From contig JAUNLD010000018.1 in NCBI GenBank assembly GCA_030532425.1, positions 1 to 45,045 of the forward strand: 45,045 bases of DNA, read 5' to 3'. Of the stretch, positions 34,378-43,940 are shown one piece after another. The stretch is from Lautropia sp. (lineage in GTDB: Bacteria > Pseudomonadota > Gammaproteobacteria > Burkholderiales > Burkholderiaceae_E). The notes beneath the pieces are model-generated. The model ran no database searches, was not told the origin of the DNA, and saw nothing but the letters and a program-made list of their open reading frames with translations. Made by a program: the position numbers and the translations under genes. Position 1 is the stretch's first letter. Every line of letters starts with the position of its first letter.

Positions 34378-35825
34378 TCGGCCGGGCCTGCGTCGGGCGC
34401 CGGAGGGGAGGCGGCCTGACGGGAGGGCGAGGCGCTGTCGCTGGTGCCTCCTTCGGCGGCCTGACGCCGGGCGCCACGACGGCGGCGGCGCCGGCTTTTC
34501 TGGTCGGCACTCTTGCCCAGCCCCTGCACCATCTGCTCCCGTTCACCACGTTCGGCATCGATGAAGCGTGTCCACCAGTCGCCCAAGGCCGGGTCCAGTT
34601 CGCCAGCGGCGGCGCGCAGCAGCAGGAAATCGTAGCCGGCCCGAAAGCGCATGTGCGCCAGCAGCCCGAAGGCAGCACGACCGCGTTTTTCCAGCCGTGG
34701 CTGCATCACCCAGATCTCGCGCATGTCGGCCTGGTAGCGGCGTTGCAGCGAGAGCTTGTTGCCCTGTTCGTCGAGCACGCTGTCGATGGCGGCGTGCAGG
34801 GCGGGGTAGAGGTGTTCGCCACGGGCCACATGGGCTTGCCAGCGCACCCGTACCTGCGGCCACAGCAGCGCGGCAAACAGGAAGCTGGGGGAGACCGACT
34901 TGCCGGCGCGCACGCGTTCGTCCGTCCGGCTGAGTGCTTCGGTGATGAAGCGCTCGTCGGTCTCGAACAGCAGGTCGAGCAGCGGCAGCACGCAGTGGTG
35001 CAGCCCCTCCTGGCGCAGGCGCTGGATGCAGCCCAGGCCATGACCGCTTTCCAGCAGTTTCAGGATCTCGTCAAACAGCCGGGCCGGCGGCACGTTTTCG
35101 AGCAGGGGGGCCAGCTCGCGGATCGGCTTGAGGGTGGGGGGATCGACATCGAAACCCAGTTTGGAGGCAAAGCGCACGGTGCGCAGCATCCGCACCGGGT
35201 CTTCGCGGTAGCGGGTGGCCGGGTCGCCGATCATGCGCAGCACGCGGCGCTGGATGTCGTCGACACCGCCCAGCGGGTCGATCAGTGTCTCGGTGACGGG
35301 GTCGTAATAGAGCGCATTGACGGTGAAGTCGCGCCGGCTGGCATCTTCTTCGCGGGTGCCGAAGACATTGTCGTTCAGCATCCGGCCGTGCTCGTCGGTC
35401 TGGGCATTGGCCTGTGCCGCACGGAAGGTGGTGACCTCGATCGTCTCGCGGCCGAACATCACGTGGACGATGCGGAAACGCCGGCCGATCAGGCGCGCCC
35501 GCCGAAAGATGGACTGCACGGCCTCGGGCGAGGCATCGGTGGCGACGTCGAAGTCCTTGGGGGTGAGGCCCAGCAGCAGGTCGCGCACGCCGCCCCCGAC
35601 GATATACGCTTTGTAGCCGGCTTTCTGCAGCCCTTCGCAGGTGCGCATGGCTGCACTGGAGACGGCAGCGCGCGAAATGCCCAGGGCCTGTGCGGCATGG
35701 GTGCGAGGCTGCGGCAGGGGGGCAGGAGGCGCCTGACGCGCCTTGGAGCGGCCGGCCCGCGGGGCCGGTTGGGCTGTGCGGGCGCCACGGCGGCCCAGCA
35801 TCCAGTTGAGAAAACGGGGTAGCAC
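34374..35825 (-). CDS. pcnB: Poly(A) polymerase I
   Basis: The 483-residue protein adds 3' poly(A) tails that speed RNA decay. The nucleotidyltransferase core shows YIVGGGVRDLLLG, the catalytic aspartates in DFDVATD, and RRDFTVNAL. The segment LIGRRFRIVHVMFG is the signature that separates bacterial poly(A) polymerases from CCA-adding enzymes. The C-terminus has a very basic stretch (KSRRRRRRGARR) as in E. coli PcnB. The start is a GTG at 35825, five bases after the HAD gene stop with TAGG upstream. The frame is open far upstream, but that part only mirrors the HAD gene. Confidence 0.93.
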   Translation of the reverse strand: MLPRFLNWMLGRRGARTAQPAPRAGRSKARQAPPAPLPQPRTHAAQALGISRAAVSSAAMRTCEGLQKAGYKAYIVGGGVRDLLLGLTPKDFDVATDASPEAVQSIFRRARLIGRRFRIVHVMFGRETIEVTTFRAAQANAQTDEHGRMLNDNVFGTREEDASRRDFTVNALYYDPVTETLIDPLGGVDDIQRRVLRMIGDPATRYREDPVRMLRTVRFASKLGFDVDPPTLKPIRELAPLLENVPPARLFDEILKLLESGHGLGCIQRLRQEGLHHCVLPLLDLLFETDERFITEALSRTDERVRAGKSVSPSFLFAALLWPQVRVRWQAHVARGEHLYPALHAAIDSVLDEQGNKLSLQRRYQADMREIWVMQPRLEKRGRAAFGLLAHMRFRAGYDFLLLRAAAGELDPALGDWWTRFIDAERGEREQMVQGLGKSADQKSRRRRRRGARRQAAEGGTSDSASPSRQAASPPAPDAGPAE

Positions 35826-35830
35826 GTTGC

Positions 35831-36508
35831 CTAGCTTGGGTTGAACAGGTCGATGATGGGCCAGCCACGTTCGGTGGCCACCTGGCGCAGGACGGCATCG
35901 GGGTTGGTGGCCACCGGGTGGGTGGCCATCTCCAGCATCGGCAGGTCGTTGCGGGAATCGGAATAGGCCCAGACCTCGTCGAAGTCTGCGATGGCGTGGC
36001 CCAGTTCGGCCAGCCAGGCGTGGATGCGCTGCAGCTTGCCGGCCTGGAAGGTGATGATGCCCTGCGGCTCGCCGGTATAGACGCCATCCACCTGTTCGCC
36101 TTCGGCGCCCAGCAGGTGCGTCACGCCAAAGAGTGCGGCGATCGGCGTGGTGATGAAGCTGTTGGTGGCGGTGACGATGGCGCAGAGGTCGCCGGCCTGC
36201 AGGTGGCGGCGCACCAGGGCCAGTGCCGGCTCGTGAACGGCGGGCTTTACCACGGTATCGAGATAGGCCTGCCGCCAGCCCTCGATCTCGGCGGCCGGGC
36301 GCTGGGCAAAGCCCGACAGCACGAAGCGCAGGTGCTCCTCGGGGTCGAGCGTGCCGGCCTTGTACTGCGCATAGAACGCATCGACGCGGGCATTGTATGC
36401 GTCGGGATCGGCCAGTCGCCCCGTACGGCCCAGAAACCGGCCCCATTCGGTGTCGGAATCGATCGGCAGCAGCGTGTGGTCCAGATCGAACAGTGCAAGT
36501 CTTTTCAT
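35831..36508 (-). CDS. HAD-superfamily IB phosphatase (SerB-like)
   Basis: The 225-residue cytoplasmic hydrolase has HAD motif I FDLDHT (residues 7-12; nucleophile Asp8), motif II TATNS, and motif IV AYSDSRNDLPML. The cap between motifs I and II is helical, as in subfamily IB that includes phosphoserine phosphatase. It belongs to the group (HAD-IB-hyp1) usually placed just before pcnB in Burkholderiales. Substrate is unknown; a small phosphomonoester is likely. It is the first gene of the operon with pcnB and folK. Confidence 0.9.
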   Translation of the reverse strand: MKRLALFDLDHTLLPIDSDTEWGRFLGRTGRLADPDAYNARVDAFYAQYKAGTLDPEEHLRFVLSGFAQRPAAEIEGWRQAYLDTVVKPAVHEPALALVRRHLQAGDLCAIVTATNSFITTPIAALFGVTHLLGAEGEQVDGVYTGEPQGIITFQAGKLQRIHAWLAELGHAIADFDEVWAYSDSRNDLPMLEMATHPVATNPDAVLRQVATERGWPIIDLFNPS

Positions 36509-36780
36509 CCAGTGATTTTAAAGCGATCTGCGGCCGATGCGGCAACTGCGGCCCGGTCGTGCCTGCCCGGGCACGGGTTCGTGCCCGAGAGGGGCGTGGA
36601 GCGGAGGCGTGTCTCTGCGTGTGCTGCCGCGCGTGTACGTGCTGGCGTCACGGGGGGCGGGGAAGGCGGGCCCAGGGGGTGATGAGGCGATGGGCGGACA
36701 CCGGGCGGGGAGCCGAGCGGCACCCTATGGTTTTGCCGGATTGATAAAATGACGCCACGTGAACAATGGCCGAGGCCCCG

Positions 36781-38433
36781 ATGAGCGAAATCGCGATCAC
36801 CATCAGTCTGCTGTCACTGGTTGCCGTCATCGGCCTGTTCATCGGGCACGTCAGGTTTCGAGGCGTCAGCATCGGTATCGGTGGCGTGCTGTTCGGCGGC
36901 ATCCTGGTCTCGCACGTGATGGGGCGCTTTGGCGTCACGCTGGATGCCCACACGCTGCATTTCATCCAGGAATTCGGCCTGATCCTGTTCGTCTACACCA
37001 TCGGCATCCAGGTGGGGCCGGCCTTCTTTGCCTCGCTGCGGCAGTCGGGCCTCAGGCTCAACGGTTTTGCGGCGATGATCGTGGCACTGAGCGGCGTGCT
37101 GGTGGTGGCGCTGCACAAGGCCTTTGACGTGCCGCTGCCGGTCATCCTCGGCATCTTCTCCGGCGCCGTCACCAACACGCCCTCGCTGGGGGCTGGCCAG
37201 CAGGTGCTGGCCGAACTGGGCGGTGCCACCGACGTGATGGGCATGGGCTACGCCATCGCCTATCCCTTCGGCATCATCGGCATCCTGCTGTCGATGTGGC
37301 TGATCCGCCTGATCTTCCGCATCAGTGTCGACCGCGAGGCCGAAGCCTACGATGTCGAGCGCAGCCGTCAGCAGGCCGGGCTGGACACGATGAATGTCCG
37401 TCTCACCAACCCCAACCTCGATGGCTTGAGCATCAAGGACATCCTCGATTTTGAAGATCATGACGTGATCTACTCGCGCCTCAAGCGCGAGGGCGAGTTG
37501 ATCGTGCCCAAGGTCGAGACGGTGCTCAAGACCGGTGACGTGCTGCACCTGGTGGGCAAGAAGCCGGTGCTGCGCAAGATGCAGCTGATTCTGGGCGAAG
37601 AGGTGAGCGAATCGCTCTCCACCAAGGGCACGGTGTTCCGTTCGGTGCGGGCCGTCGTCACCAACGACAAGGTCTTTGGCAAGAAGCTGCGCCACCTCAA
37701 GCTGCAAACCTCGCACGATGTCGTGATTTCGCGCCTGAACCGTGCCGGTGTCGAGCTGGTGCCCAATGGCAGCATGACGCTGCAGTTTGGCGACGTCATC
37801 AACCTGGTCGGCCGTCAGGAAGACATCGACGTCGTCATGGCGATGATCGGCAATGCCGAACAGAAACTGCAACAGGTGCAGATGCTGCCGATCTTCATCG
37901 GCATCGGCCTGGGCGTGCTGCTGGGGTCGATTCCGCTGTATGTGCCGGGCTTTCCGGTGGCGCTGAAGCTCGGGCTGGCGGGAGGCCCGCTGGTGGTGGC
38001 ACTGGTGCTGGCCCGCATCGGCGGCATCGGCAAGCTCTACTGGTTCATGCCGCCCAGTGCCAACCTGGCGCTGCGCGAGATCGGCATCGTGCTCTTTCTG
38101 GCGGTGGTGGGCCTGAAGGCGGGGGGGCACTTCTTCGACACGCTGCTGAGCAAGCAGGGCGTGGAGTGGATCGGCTATGGTGCGCTGATTACCCTGGTGC
38201 CGCTGCTGATTACCGGTGTGGTGGCCCGCATTTACGGCAAGCTCAATTACCTGACGCTGTGCGGCCTGCTGGCTGGCTCGATGACCGATCCGCCGGCGCT
38301 GGCCTTTGCCAATGCCATCAAGGAAAACAACGGGGCGGCGGCACTTTCCTATGCCACCGTCTATCCGATGGTGATGTTTTTGCGCATCATCCTGCCGCAG
38401 CTGGTGGCCATCCTGCTGTGGGCCACGGATTGA
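36781..38433 (+). CDS. YidE-type AspT/AAE-family transporter with two TrkA-C domains
   Basis: The 550-residue inner-membrane protein aligns end to end with E. coli YidE: five or six helices at the N-terminus ([37 protein letters not shown]), two central RCK/TrkA-C domains (about 205-370), and a second membrane half ([34 protein letters not shown]). The family includes aspartate:alanine exchangers, but the substrate of YidE is unknown. The ATG at 36781 is chosen by alignment with YidE and the GAGG upstream; an ATG at 36766 adds five residues. It is transcribed alone between the HAD operon and hda. Confidence 0.9.
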   Translation: MSEIAITISLLSLVAVIGLFIGHVRFRGVSIGIGGVLFGGILVSHVMGRFGVTLDAHTLHFIQEFGLILFVYTIGIQVGPAFFASLRQSGLRLNGFAAMIVALSGVLVVALHKAFDVPLPVILGIFSGAVTNTPSLGAGQQVLAELGGATDVMGMGYAIAYPFGIIGILLSMWLIRLIFRISVDREAEAYDVERSRQQAGLDTMNVRLTNPNLDGLSIKDILDFEDHDVIYSRLKREGELIVPKVETVLKTGDVLHLVGKKPVLRKMQLILGEEVSESLSTKGTVFRSVRAVVTNDKVFGKKLRHLKLQTSHDVVISRLNRAGVELVPNGSMTLQFGDVINLVGRQEDIDVVMAMIGNAEQKLQQVQMLPIFIGIGLGVLLGSIPLYVPGFPVALKLGLAGGPLVVALVLARIGGIGKLYWFMPPSANLALREIGIVLFLAVVGLKAGGHFFDTLLSKQGVEWIGYGALITLVPLLITGVVARIYGKLNYLTLCGLLAGSMTDPPALAFANAIKENNGAAALSYATVYPMVMFLRIILPQLVAILLWATD

Positions 38434-38575
38434 GGGGACGGCCCGTGTCCCGTGGCCGGATGGGGTGAGGCCGGGCGTCGCGGTGGGCGCCTGCAAGGAG
38501 GCCGTGCCGGTGGCTGGCAAAAGCCCGGACGGCCGGGGTGCCCCTGTTTCAGGCGTCAGGCTCAGGTCTAAGGCG

Positions 38576-39277
38576 TCAGGCGTCGTGTGGCGTGACTGGC
38601 CGGTCCCGGTTTTGCAGATAGTCGCGCAACAGCGGTAGCGTCAGCGGCCGCTTGCTGGTCCAGACCAGCTGGTCCAGCCCGTCCAGAATGGCTTTCAGGC
38701 TGGCCATGTCGCGCCGGGTGTGGCGCAACAGGTAGGCGATCAGGTCGGCGCCCAGGGTCAGCCCGCGCTCGCGGGCCAGATGGGTGAGGGCCGCAGCCAG
38801 CGCCTCGTCATCCAGCGGTGTCAGGCCAAAGACCATGCCCCAGCCCAGCCGGCTCACCAGCTCCGGCATCAGCTTCAGCCGTATGGGCGGCTGGGCCCCA
38901 AACACCACCAGTGCATGATCGGTCGTGGCCGTCAGCTCGTTGAAACGGTGAAACAGTGTCTGCTGGCGCCCCTTGCTGTAGCCGTCCACATCGTCCACCA
39001 CCATCAGCCGCGGGCATTGCAGGCGCATCAGTGCCTGTGCCAGATGGCTCTTGCCGGTGCTCTCTGGCCCCCAGATGTAGAAAAAGCGTGGCTCGGGCGC
39101 TTCGCCCTGTTGCAGGCTGTCCACCAGCCGGCGCAGCGATGTCAGGCATTCCAGGTTTTCACCGGGCACGAAGTTGTCGAGCGAGGGCGGCGGCGGCGGC
39201 CCGAAGTCCAGCACCAGCTGGCCTTTGGGCTGGTCGGGGGCGTCGGCAGGTGGCAGGGACGAGGCGGGGCTGTGCAT
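38576..39277 (-). CDS. hda: DnaA regulatory inactivator Hda
   Basis: The 233-residue AAA+ protein resembles DnaA domain III. A clamp-binding motif QLVLDF lies at residues 20-25, followed by LDNFVPGENLECLTSL. The Walker A region is WGPESTGKSHL, Walker B is LMVVDDVDGY, and the C-terminal lid is RRDMASLKAILDGLDQLV. Hda with the loaded sliding clamp triggers hydrolysis of DnaA-bound ATP, preventing over-initiation of replication. In related genomes hda is next to purM; here a toxin-antitoxin pair lies between. Confidence 0.93.
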   Translation of the reverse strand: MHSPASSLPPADAPDQPKGQLVLDFGPPPPPSLDNFVPGENLECLTSLRRLVDSLQQGEAPEPRFFYIWGPESTGKSHLAQALMRLQCPRLMVVDDVDGYSKGRQQTLFHRFNELTATTDHALVVFGAQPPIRLKLMPELVSRLGWGMVFGLTPLDDEALAAALTHLARERGLTLGADLIAYLLRHTRRDMASLKAILDGLDQLVWTSKRPLTLPLLRDYLQNRDRPVTPHDA

Positions 39278-39461
39278 CGCCGGATTTTACCTGCTGGTGA
39301 TGCGCTGGCTGATGCCGAAGCGTGAATGTTGCCGCTGGCCGACCACGGCTGGCAGGAGGCCCATGCCTACTGGCGGCCAGGGTCTGGGCGAGCTATTCCC
39401 TGCGGCAGTGACCAACGAGGCAGGTGAACGCTTGTCGTGACCGGCACCTGCCAAGGCTGGC

Positions 39462-39902
39462 TCAGTCGAGCACGACCAGATGCCGGGGCCCGGCGCCGGG
39501 GACGGCTTCCGGTGTCAGCCGGCGGTCGAAGGTCACGAAGCGTCCACCGTGCCGGACGGCCAGAGCCAGCAGATAGGCGTCGGTCAGTTGTCGATGCCCC
39601 AGGATGTGCTGCCAGTTCAGCGTGCCCGGATCTGTCAGGCTGAGGTCATCAGGCCAGAAGGCATGCAGGGGGTCAGCGCAGGCTTCCGCCAGTCGGGCCG
39701 CAGTTTCGGCGGGGGGCAGTGGTCCTCCAGGGTAGGAGGGTTGCGACAGGATCCGGATGCATCCGTTTTGGGTGATGGGGCAGGAGGCCCACCCGCCGTT
39801 GTCGACTTCGCGCTCCATCCAGGCTGCCGCACGGGCATGATGGATGTGTTCGACATCCAGCAGGGCGATCAGCGTGTTCACGTCGAGCAATGCGCGCATC
39901 AC
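39462..39902 (-). CDS. vapC: VapC-family PIN-domain toxin
   Basis: The 146-residue endoribonuclease has the PIN acidic residues: Asp7 in ALLDVNTLIALLD, the conserved ITQNGCIRIL segment, Asp in QLTDAYLLALAV, and Asp in FVTFDRRL. PIN toxins cut tRNA or rRNA when their antitoxin is lost. The start is the GTG at 39902 or the ATG at 39899; the antitoxin stop overlaps both, a typical coupled pair. The pair lies between hda and purM. Confidence 0.9.
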   Translation of the reverse strand: MMRALLDVNTLIALLDVEHIHHARAAAWMEREVDNGGWASCPITQNGCIRILSQPSYPGGPLPPAETAARLAEACADPLHAFWPDDLSLTDPGTLNWQHILGHRQLTDAYLLALAVRHGGRFVTFDRRLTPEAVPGAGPRHLVVLD

Positions 39903-40144
39903 ACGCCCTCGATGTCCCGGAGGCGATTGATCTCGTCGTTGGTGACGGCAGCGCCACCGCGCCGGCCAAACGGACGGAAGCCTCCCCGGATGACGGTCGT
40001 GTCCGGGGCTGAGCCGTGGTGATGGCTGCTGAGCGCCTGGCGCACTAGTCGGGAGATCGTCTTGCCGGTCGACTCCTGTCCGGATCGGGCCAGCTCCTTG
40101 ACGGCCATGAGCACGTCTTCATCGATATCGAGCGTCGTTCGCAT
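39899..40144 (-). CDS. vapB: VapB-family ribbon-helix-helix antitoxin
   Basis: The 81-residue protein starts MRTTLDIDEDVLMAVKELAR, the ribbon strand and first helix of a RHH DNA-binding domain, and continues TGKTISRLVRQAL for the second helix. The tail (FRPFGRRGGAAVTNDEINRL) should wrap the toxin active site. The ATG at 40144 has AGAGG upstream. Such antitoxins repress their own operon. The frame is open upstream to 40510 and there contains a second, decayed copy of its helix. Confidence 0.88.
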   Translation of the reverse strand: MRTTLDIDEDVLMAVKELARSGQESTGKTISRLVRQALSSHHHGSAPDTTVIRGGFRPFGRRGGAAVTNDEINRLRDIEGV

Positions 40145-40335
40145 TGTCGGTACCTCTGTGCCTGAACGGAGGCCATCCACAGCATTGTTTCGGAGCATTT
40201 CTAGGGTAGCACAAGGTGATGAGATGATGAGTTGATGTTGTGATGTCATGATGGAATGGCAATGGGGCAAGGGGGCACGGGGGCACTGGGGAAATGGGGT
40301 GATGAGGGTGATGAGGGGGCGGGGCCTCCCGGTCG
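40145..40335. other. Intergenic low-complexity tract
   Basis: Between vapB and the antitoxin relic the sequence consists of loose ATGATG and GGGGCA-type repeats (clearest at 40215-40325). No gene is seen. The vapBC promoter should lie at its left end, near 40150-40210. Confidence 0.5.
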
Positions 40336-40380
40336 TTGGGCCGGTCAATGCCTGTCCGGATCGGGTCAGCGCCTTGACGC
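40336..40380 (-). pseudogene. Relic of a second VapB-like antitoxin
   Basis: On the minus strand this patch encodes [13 protein letters not shown], a near copy of VKELARSGQESTG at residues 15-27 of the intact antitoxin, and the DNA matches over about 45 bases. Neither the ribbon strand before it nor the rest of helix two is kept. It is best read as the remnant of a duplicated vapB immediately upstream of purM. Confidence 0.65.
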
Positions 40381-40490
40381 ACGCTAGAATCCTGTCTGAA
40401 GCCGGACCTGTCGTCCGGCCGCCGGGGTACAGGGGCAGGCAGCGGGCCTGCCGTGCCGGCACGGTACCGACTGGAGTGCGCGAGGACGCC

Positions 40491-41561
<1,071 letters not shown>

Positions 41562-41684
41562 GCCTGCTGTCCCCGGCCGTTTTTTGCATCTTCGTTACTT
41601 GTGGGCAACATGGGGCCGGCACAATGCCGGCCTGCTGGTGCGCCAGCCTGGCGTGCATCCCGAACAAGACAATGAGGAATCCGA

Positions 41685-43499
41685 ATGGCCGTTTCTTCTT
41701 CCGCCTCCGCTTTGCAGCACCGCCCCGGCATGGGGGCACTCCCTTACGACGGGGGCGTGTCCTTCCGCGTCTGGGCGCCTCATGCCGACCAGGTCTGGGT
41801 CATGGGGGATTTCAACCAGTGGTCGAAGACGGAACATCCGTTGACCCATGAAGGCAACGGCTACTGGTATGCCGATGTCAAGGGCGCGAAAGCCGGGCAG
41901 GAGTACAAGTTCGTGCTCCGCAACGGCGAGACCGTGCTGGCGCGGATCGACCCCTACGCGCGGCAGGTGACGAACTCGGTCGGGCATGGCGTCATCTACG
42001 ACCCGGATGCCTTCGACTGGCAGGGCGATGACTTTCACTTCACCTCGCACAACGAGCTGGTCATCTACGAGCTGCACATCGGCTCCTTCCACGCGACCGA
42101 AGCGGGCAAGCCGGGTGGTTTCGACACCGTCCTCCAGCGCCTCGATCATCTGGAGACGCTGGGCGTCAATGCCATCCAGATCATGCCGATTTCGGAGTTT
42201 GCCGGCGATTACTCGTGGGGCTACAACCCGGCACACGTGTTTGCCGTCGAGAGCGCCTATGGCGGTCCCGACGGATTCAAGTGTCTGGTCCGCGAGGCCC
42301 ACAAGCGCGGCATCGCCGTGATTCTGGACGTGGTCTACAACCATTTTGGCCCGAGCGACCTGGACCTGTGGCAGTTTGACGGCTGGCAGGAGAACGGCAA
42401 GGGCGGCATCTACTTCTACAACGACCACCGCTCGAAGACCCCCTGGGGCGATACCCGACCCGACTACGGACGTGGGGAGGTTCGCCAGTTCATCCATGAC
42501 AACGCGATGATGTGGCTGGAGGACTTCCACCTGGATGGCCTGCGCTGGGACATGACGCTCTACATCCACAGCGTGCATGGCGATGGCGGCGAGGCCATTC
42601 CCGAGGGTTGGAGCCTGATGCAGTACGTGAACCAGTCGGTGCGCGAGCGTTTCCCGGGCCGGATCATGATTGCCGAAGACCTGCACAGCAACGCGGCCAT
42701 CACGGCCGATGTCGCGCGGGGTGGTGCCGGTTTCCACTCGCAGTGGGATGCACAGTTCGTGCATCCGATCCGTGAGATGGTGATCCATTCCGATGATGCC
42801 GGCCGCTCGATGGAGGCGGTGCGCACCGCGATCACCTGGCGCTATGAGGAGGATGCCTGCAACCGGGTGATCTACAGCGAGTCGCACGATGAGGTGGCCA
42901 ACGGCAAGGCGCGGGTGCCCTACGAGATCAACCGTGGGGACCCCACCGGCTGGCATGCCCAGAAGCGCTCGACGCTGGCGGCGGCGCTGCTGTTCACCTC
43001 GCCGGGCATCCCGATGATCTTCCAGGGGCAGGAGTTCCTGCAGGGCGAGTGGTTCCGTGACGACGTGCCGCTCGACTGGAACCTGCACGAGGATTTTCAT
43101 GGGGTGGTGCGCCTGTACCGCGACCTGATCCGTCTTCGGCTGAACAGGGATGGGGTCAGCCGGGGGCTGTGTGGTCAGCATGTGGCGGTGACCCACGTCG
43201 ACGATGCCCGCAACCTGATCGCCTTCCAGCGCTGGGACGAGCATGGCGATGGTGATGACGTGATGGTGATCGCCAATTGCGGCCACGAGAGCCGAGAGCA
43301 GGTCCGCATCGGCATGCCGCAGGCCGGCCTCTGGCGGCTGCGCTTCAATTCCGATGCCGTGATCTACAGTGATGATTTCGGCAACGCCGGCAGTGGCGAC
43401 CTGAGCGCGTCCGGGGAGGGCCACGATGGGCTGCCGGCCAGCGCCGACATCAGCGTGGCGCCCTACAGCGTGCTGATCTACAGCCGGGATCCGTCCTGA
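41685..43499 (+). CDS. GH13 1,4-alpha-glucan branching-enzyme-like protein
   Basis: The 604-residue protein has an N-terminal CBM48-type beta-sandwich (about 20-105; FRVWAPHADQVWVMGDFNQW) and a GH13 barrel. Catalytic residues are the nucleophile Asp in DGLRWDMTLYI, the acid Glu in IMIAEDLHSN, and His-Asp in YSESHDEVANG; VVYNHFGP is the usual region I. A C-terminal beta domain follows. It resembles GlgB and malto-oligosyltrehalose hydrolases but is shorter than typical GlgB (about 730 residues), so the exact linkage made or cut is uncertain. No other glycogen or trehalose gene is in view. Confidence 0.82.
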   Translation: MAVSSSASALQHRPGMGALPYDGGVSFRVWAPHADQVWVMGDFNQWSKTEHPLTHEGNGYWYADVKGAKAGQEYKFVLRNGETVLARIDPYARQVTNSVGHGVIYDPDAFDWQGDDFHFTSHNELVIYELHIGSFHATEAGKPGGFDTVLQRLDHLETLGVNAIQIMPISEFAGDYSWGYNPAHVFAVESAYGGPDGFKCLVREAHKRGIAVILDVVYNHFGPSDLDLWQFDGWQENGKGGIYFYNDHRSKTPWGDTRPDYGRGEVRQFIHDNAMMWLEDFHLDGLRWDMTLYIHSVHGDGGEAIPEGWSLMQYVNQSVRERFPGRIMIAEDLHSNAAITADVARGGAGFHSQWDAQFVHPIREMVIHSDDAGRSMEAVRTAITWRYEEDACNRVIYSESHDEVANGKARVPYEINRGDPTGWHAQKRSTLAAALLFTSPGIPMIFQGQEFLQGEWFRDDVPLDWNLHEDFHGVVRLYRDLIRLRLNRDGVSRGLCGQHVAVTHVDDARNLIAFQRWDEHGDGDDVMVIANCGHESREQVRIGMPQAGLWRLRFNSDAVIYSDDFGNAGSGDLSASGEGHDGLPASADISVAPYSVLIYSRDPS

Positions 43500-43501
43500 G
43501 C

Positions 43502-43534
43502 GGCTGCCGGCGCGCGTTTCGGGCGCCGGCAGCC
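43502..43534 (+). terminator. Strong hairpin after the GH13 gene
   Basis: A perfect 12-bp GC-rich stem (arm GGCTGCCGGCGC) with a 9-base loop starts directly after the stop codon. No T-run follows, so it may work with Rho or protect the mRNA end. The remaining 43535-43788 sequence shows no gene. Confidence 0.55.
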
Positions 43535-43788
43535 CGCCCCCCGCCCTGACCGGGGTAGGCGGGCGCGACCATCCGTCAAGAGGCGCAGCCCCTCCAGCGG
43601 CAGACACGTGCCGCTCAGGCCCTTGCGCTGCCCGCATCCTCGGCGAACAAGGCCGTGATGGGTTTTTCGACATGCCTGAATGACAAGATCTCTCATTAAG
43701 AATTTGAGACTTTGAAAAACCGGGCAGGGGTGTGGTGTGGTTGTCTGAGGATAACCCCTACCGCCGGCCTGCTGGCAGCAACCGCGCT

Positions 43789-43817
43789 TTGGGTTTCGTG
43801 CGTAGGGACACTAGAAT
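43789..43817 (+). promoter_or_regulatory. Candidate sigma-70 promoter for the formate dehydrogenase gene
   Basis: TTGGGT and TAGAAT are separated by exactly 17 bases, about 125 bases upstream of the ATG. No nitrate- or oxygen-regulator site was recognised near it. Confidence 0.4.
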
Positions 43818-43940
43818 CGTGCTATAGATTGCAGAGATCGGCCTGCGTCGTCTGCGCTGTCCCGCCAGATCCCTGCTGGCGGGCAGGGCGGCCGGTGCAG
43901 GTTTTCGTGTTTTTATCCCTTACCCGAAAGGTATTGCCTT

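Noticed and set aside
34374-36545. A 723-residue poly(A) polymerase starting at 36545
   Set aside because: The first 240 residues only mirror the HAD phosphatase gene in another frame. Family similarity starts at the GTG at 35825.
40215-40325. CRISPR-like or minisatellite array
   Set aside because: The ATGATG and GGGGCA units are irregular in length and spacing, with no constant repeat and no cas genes.
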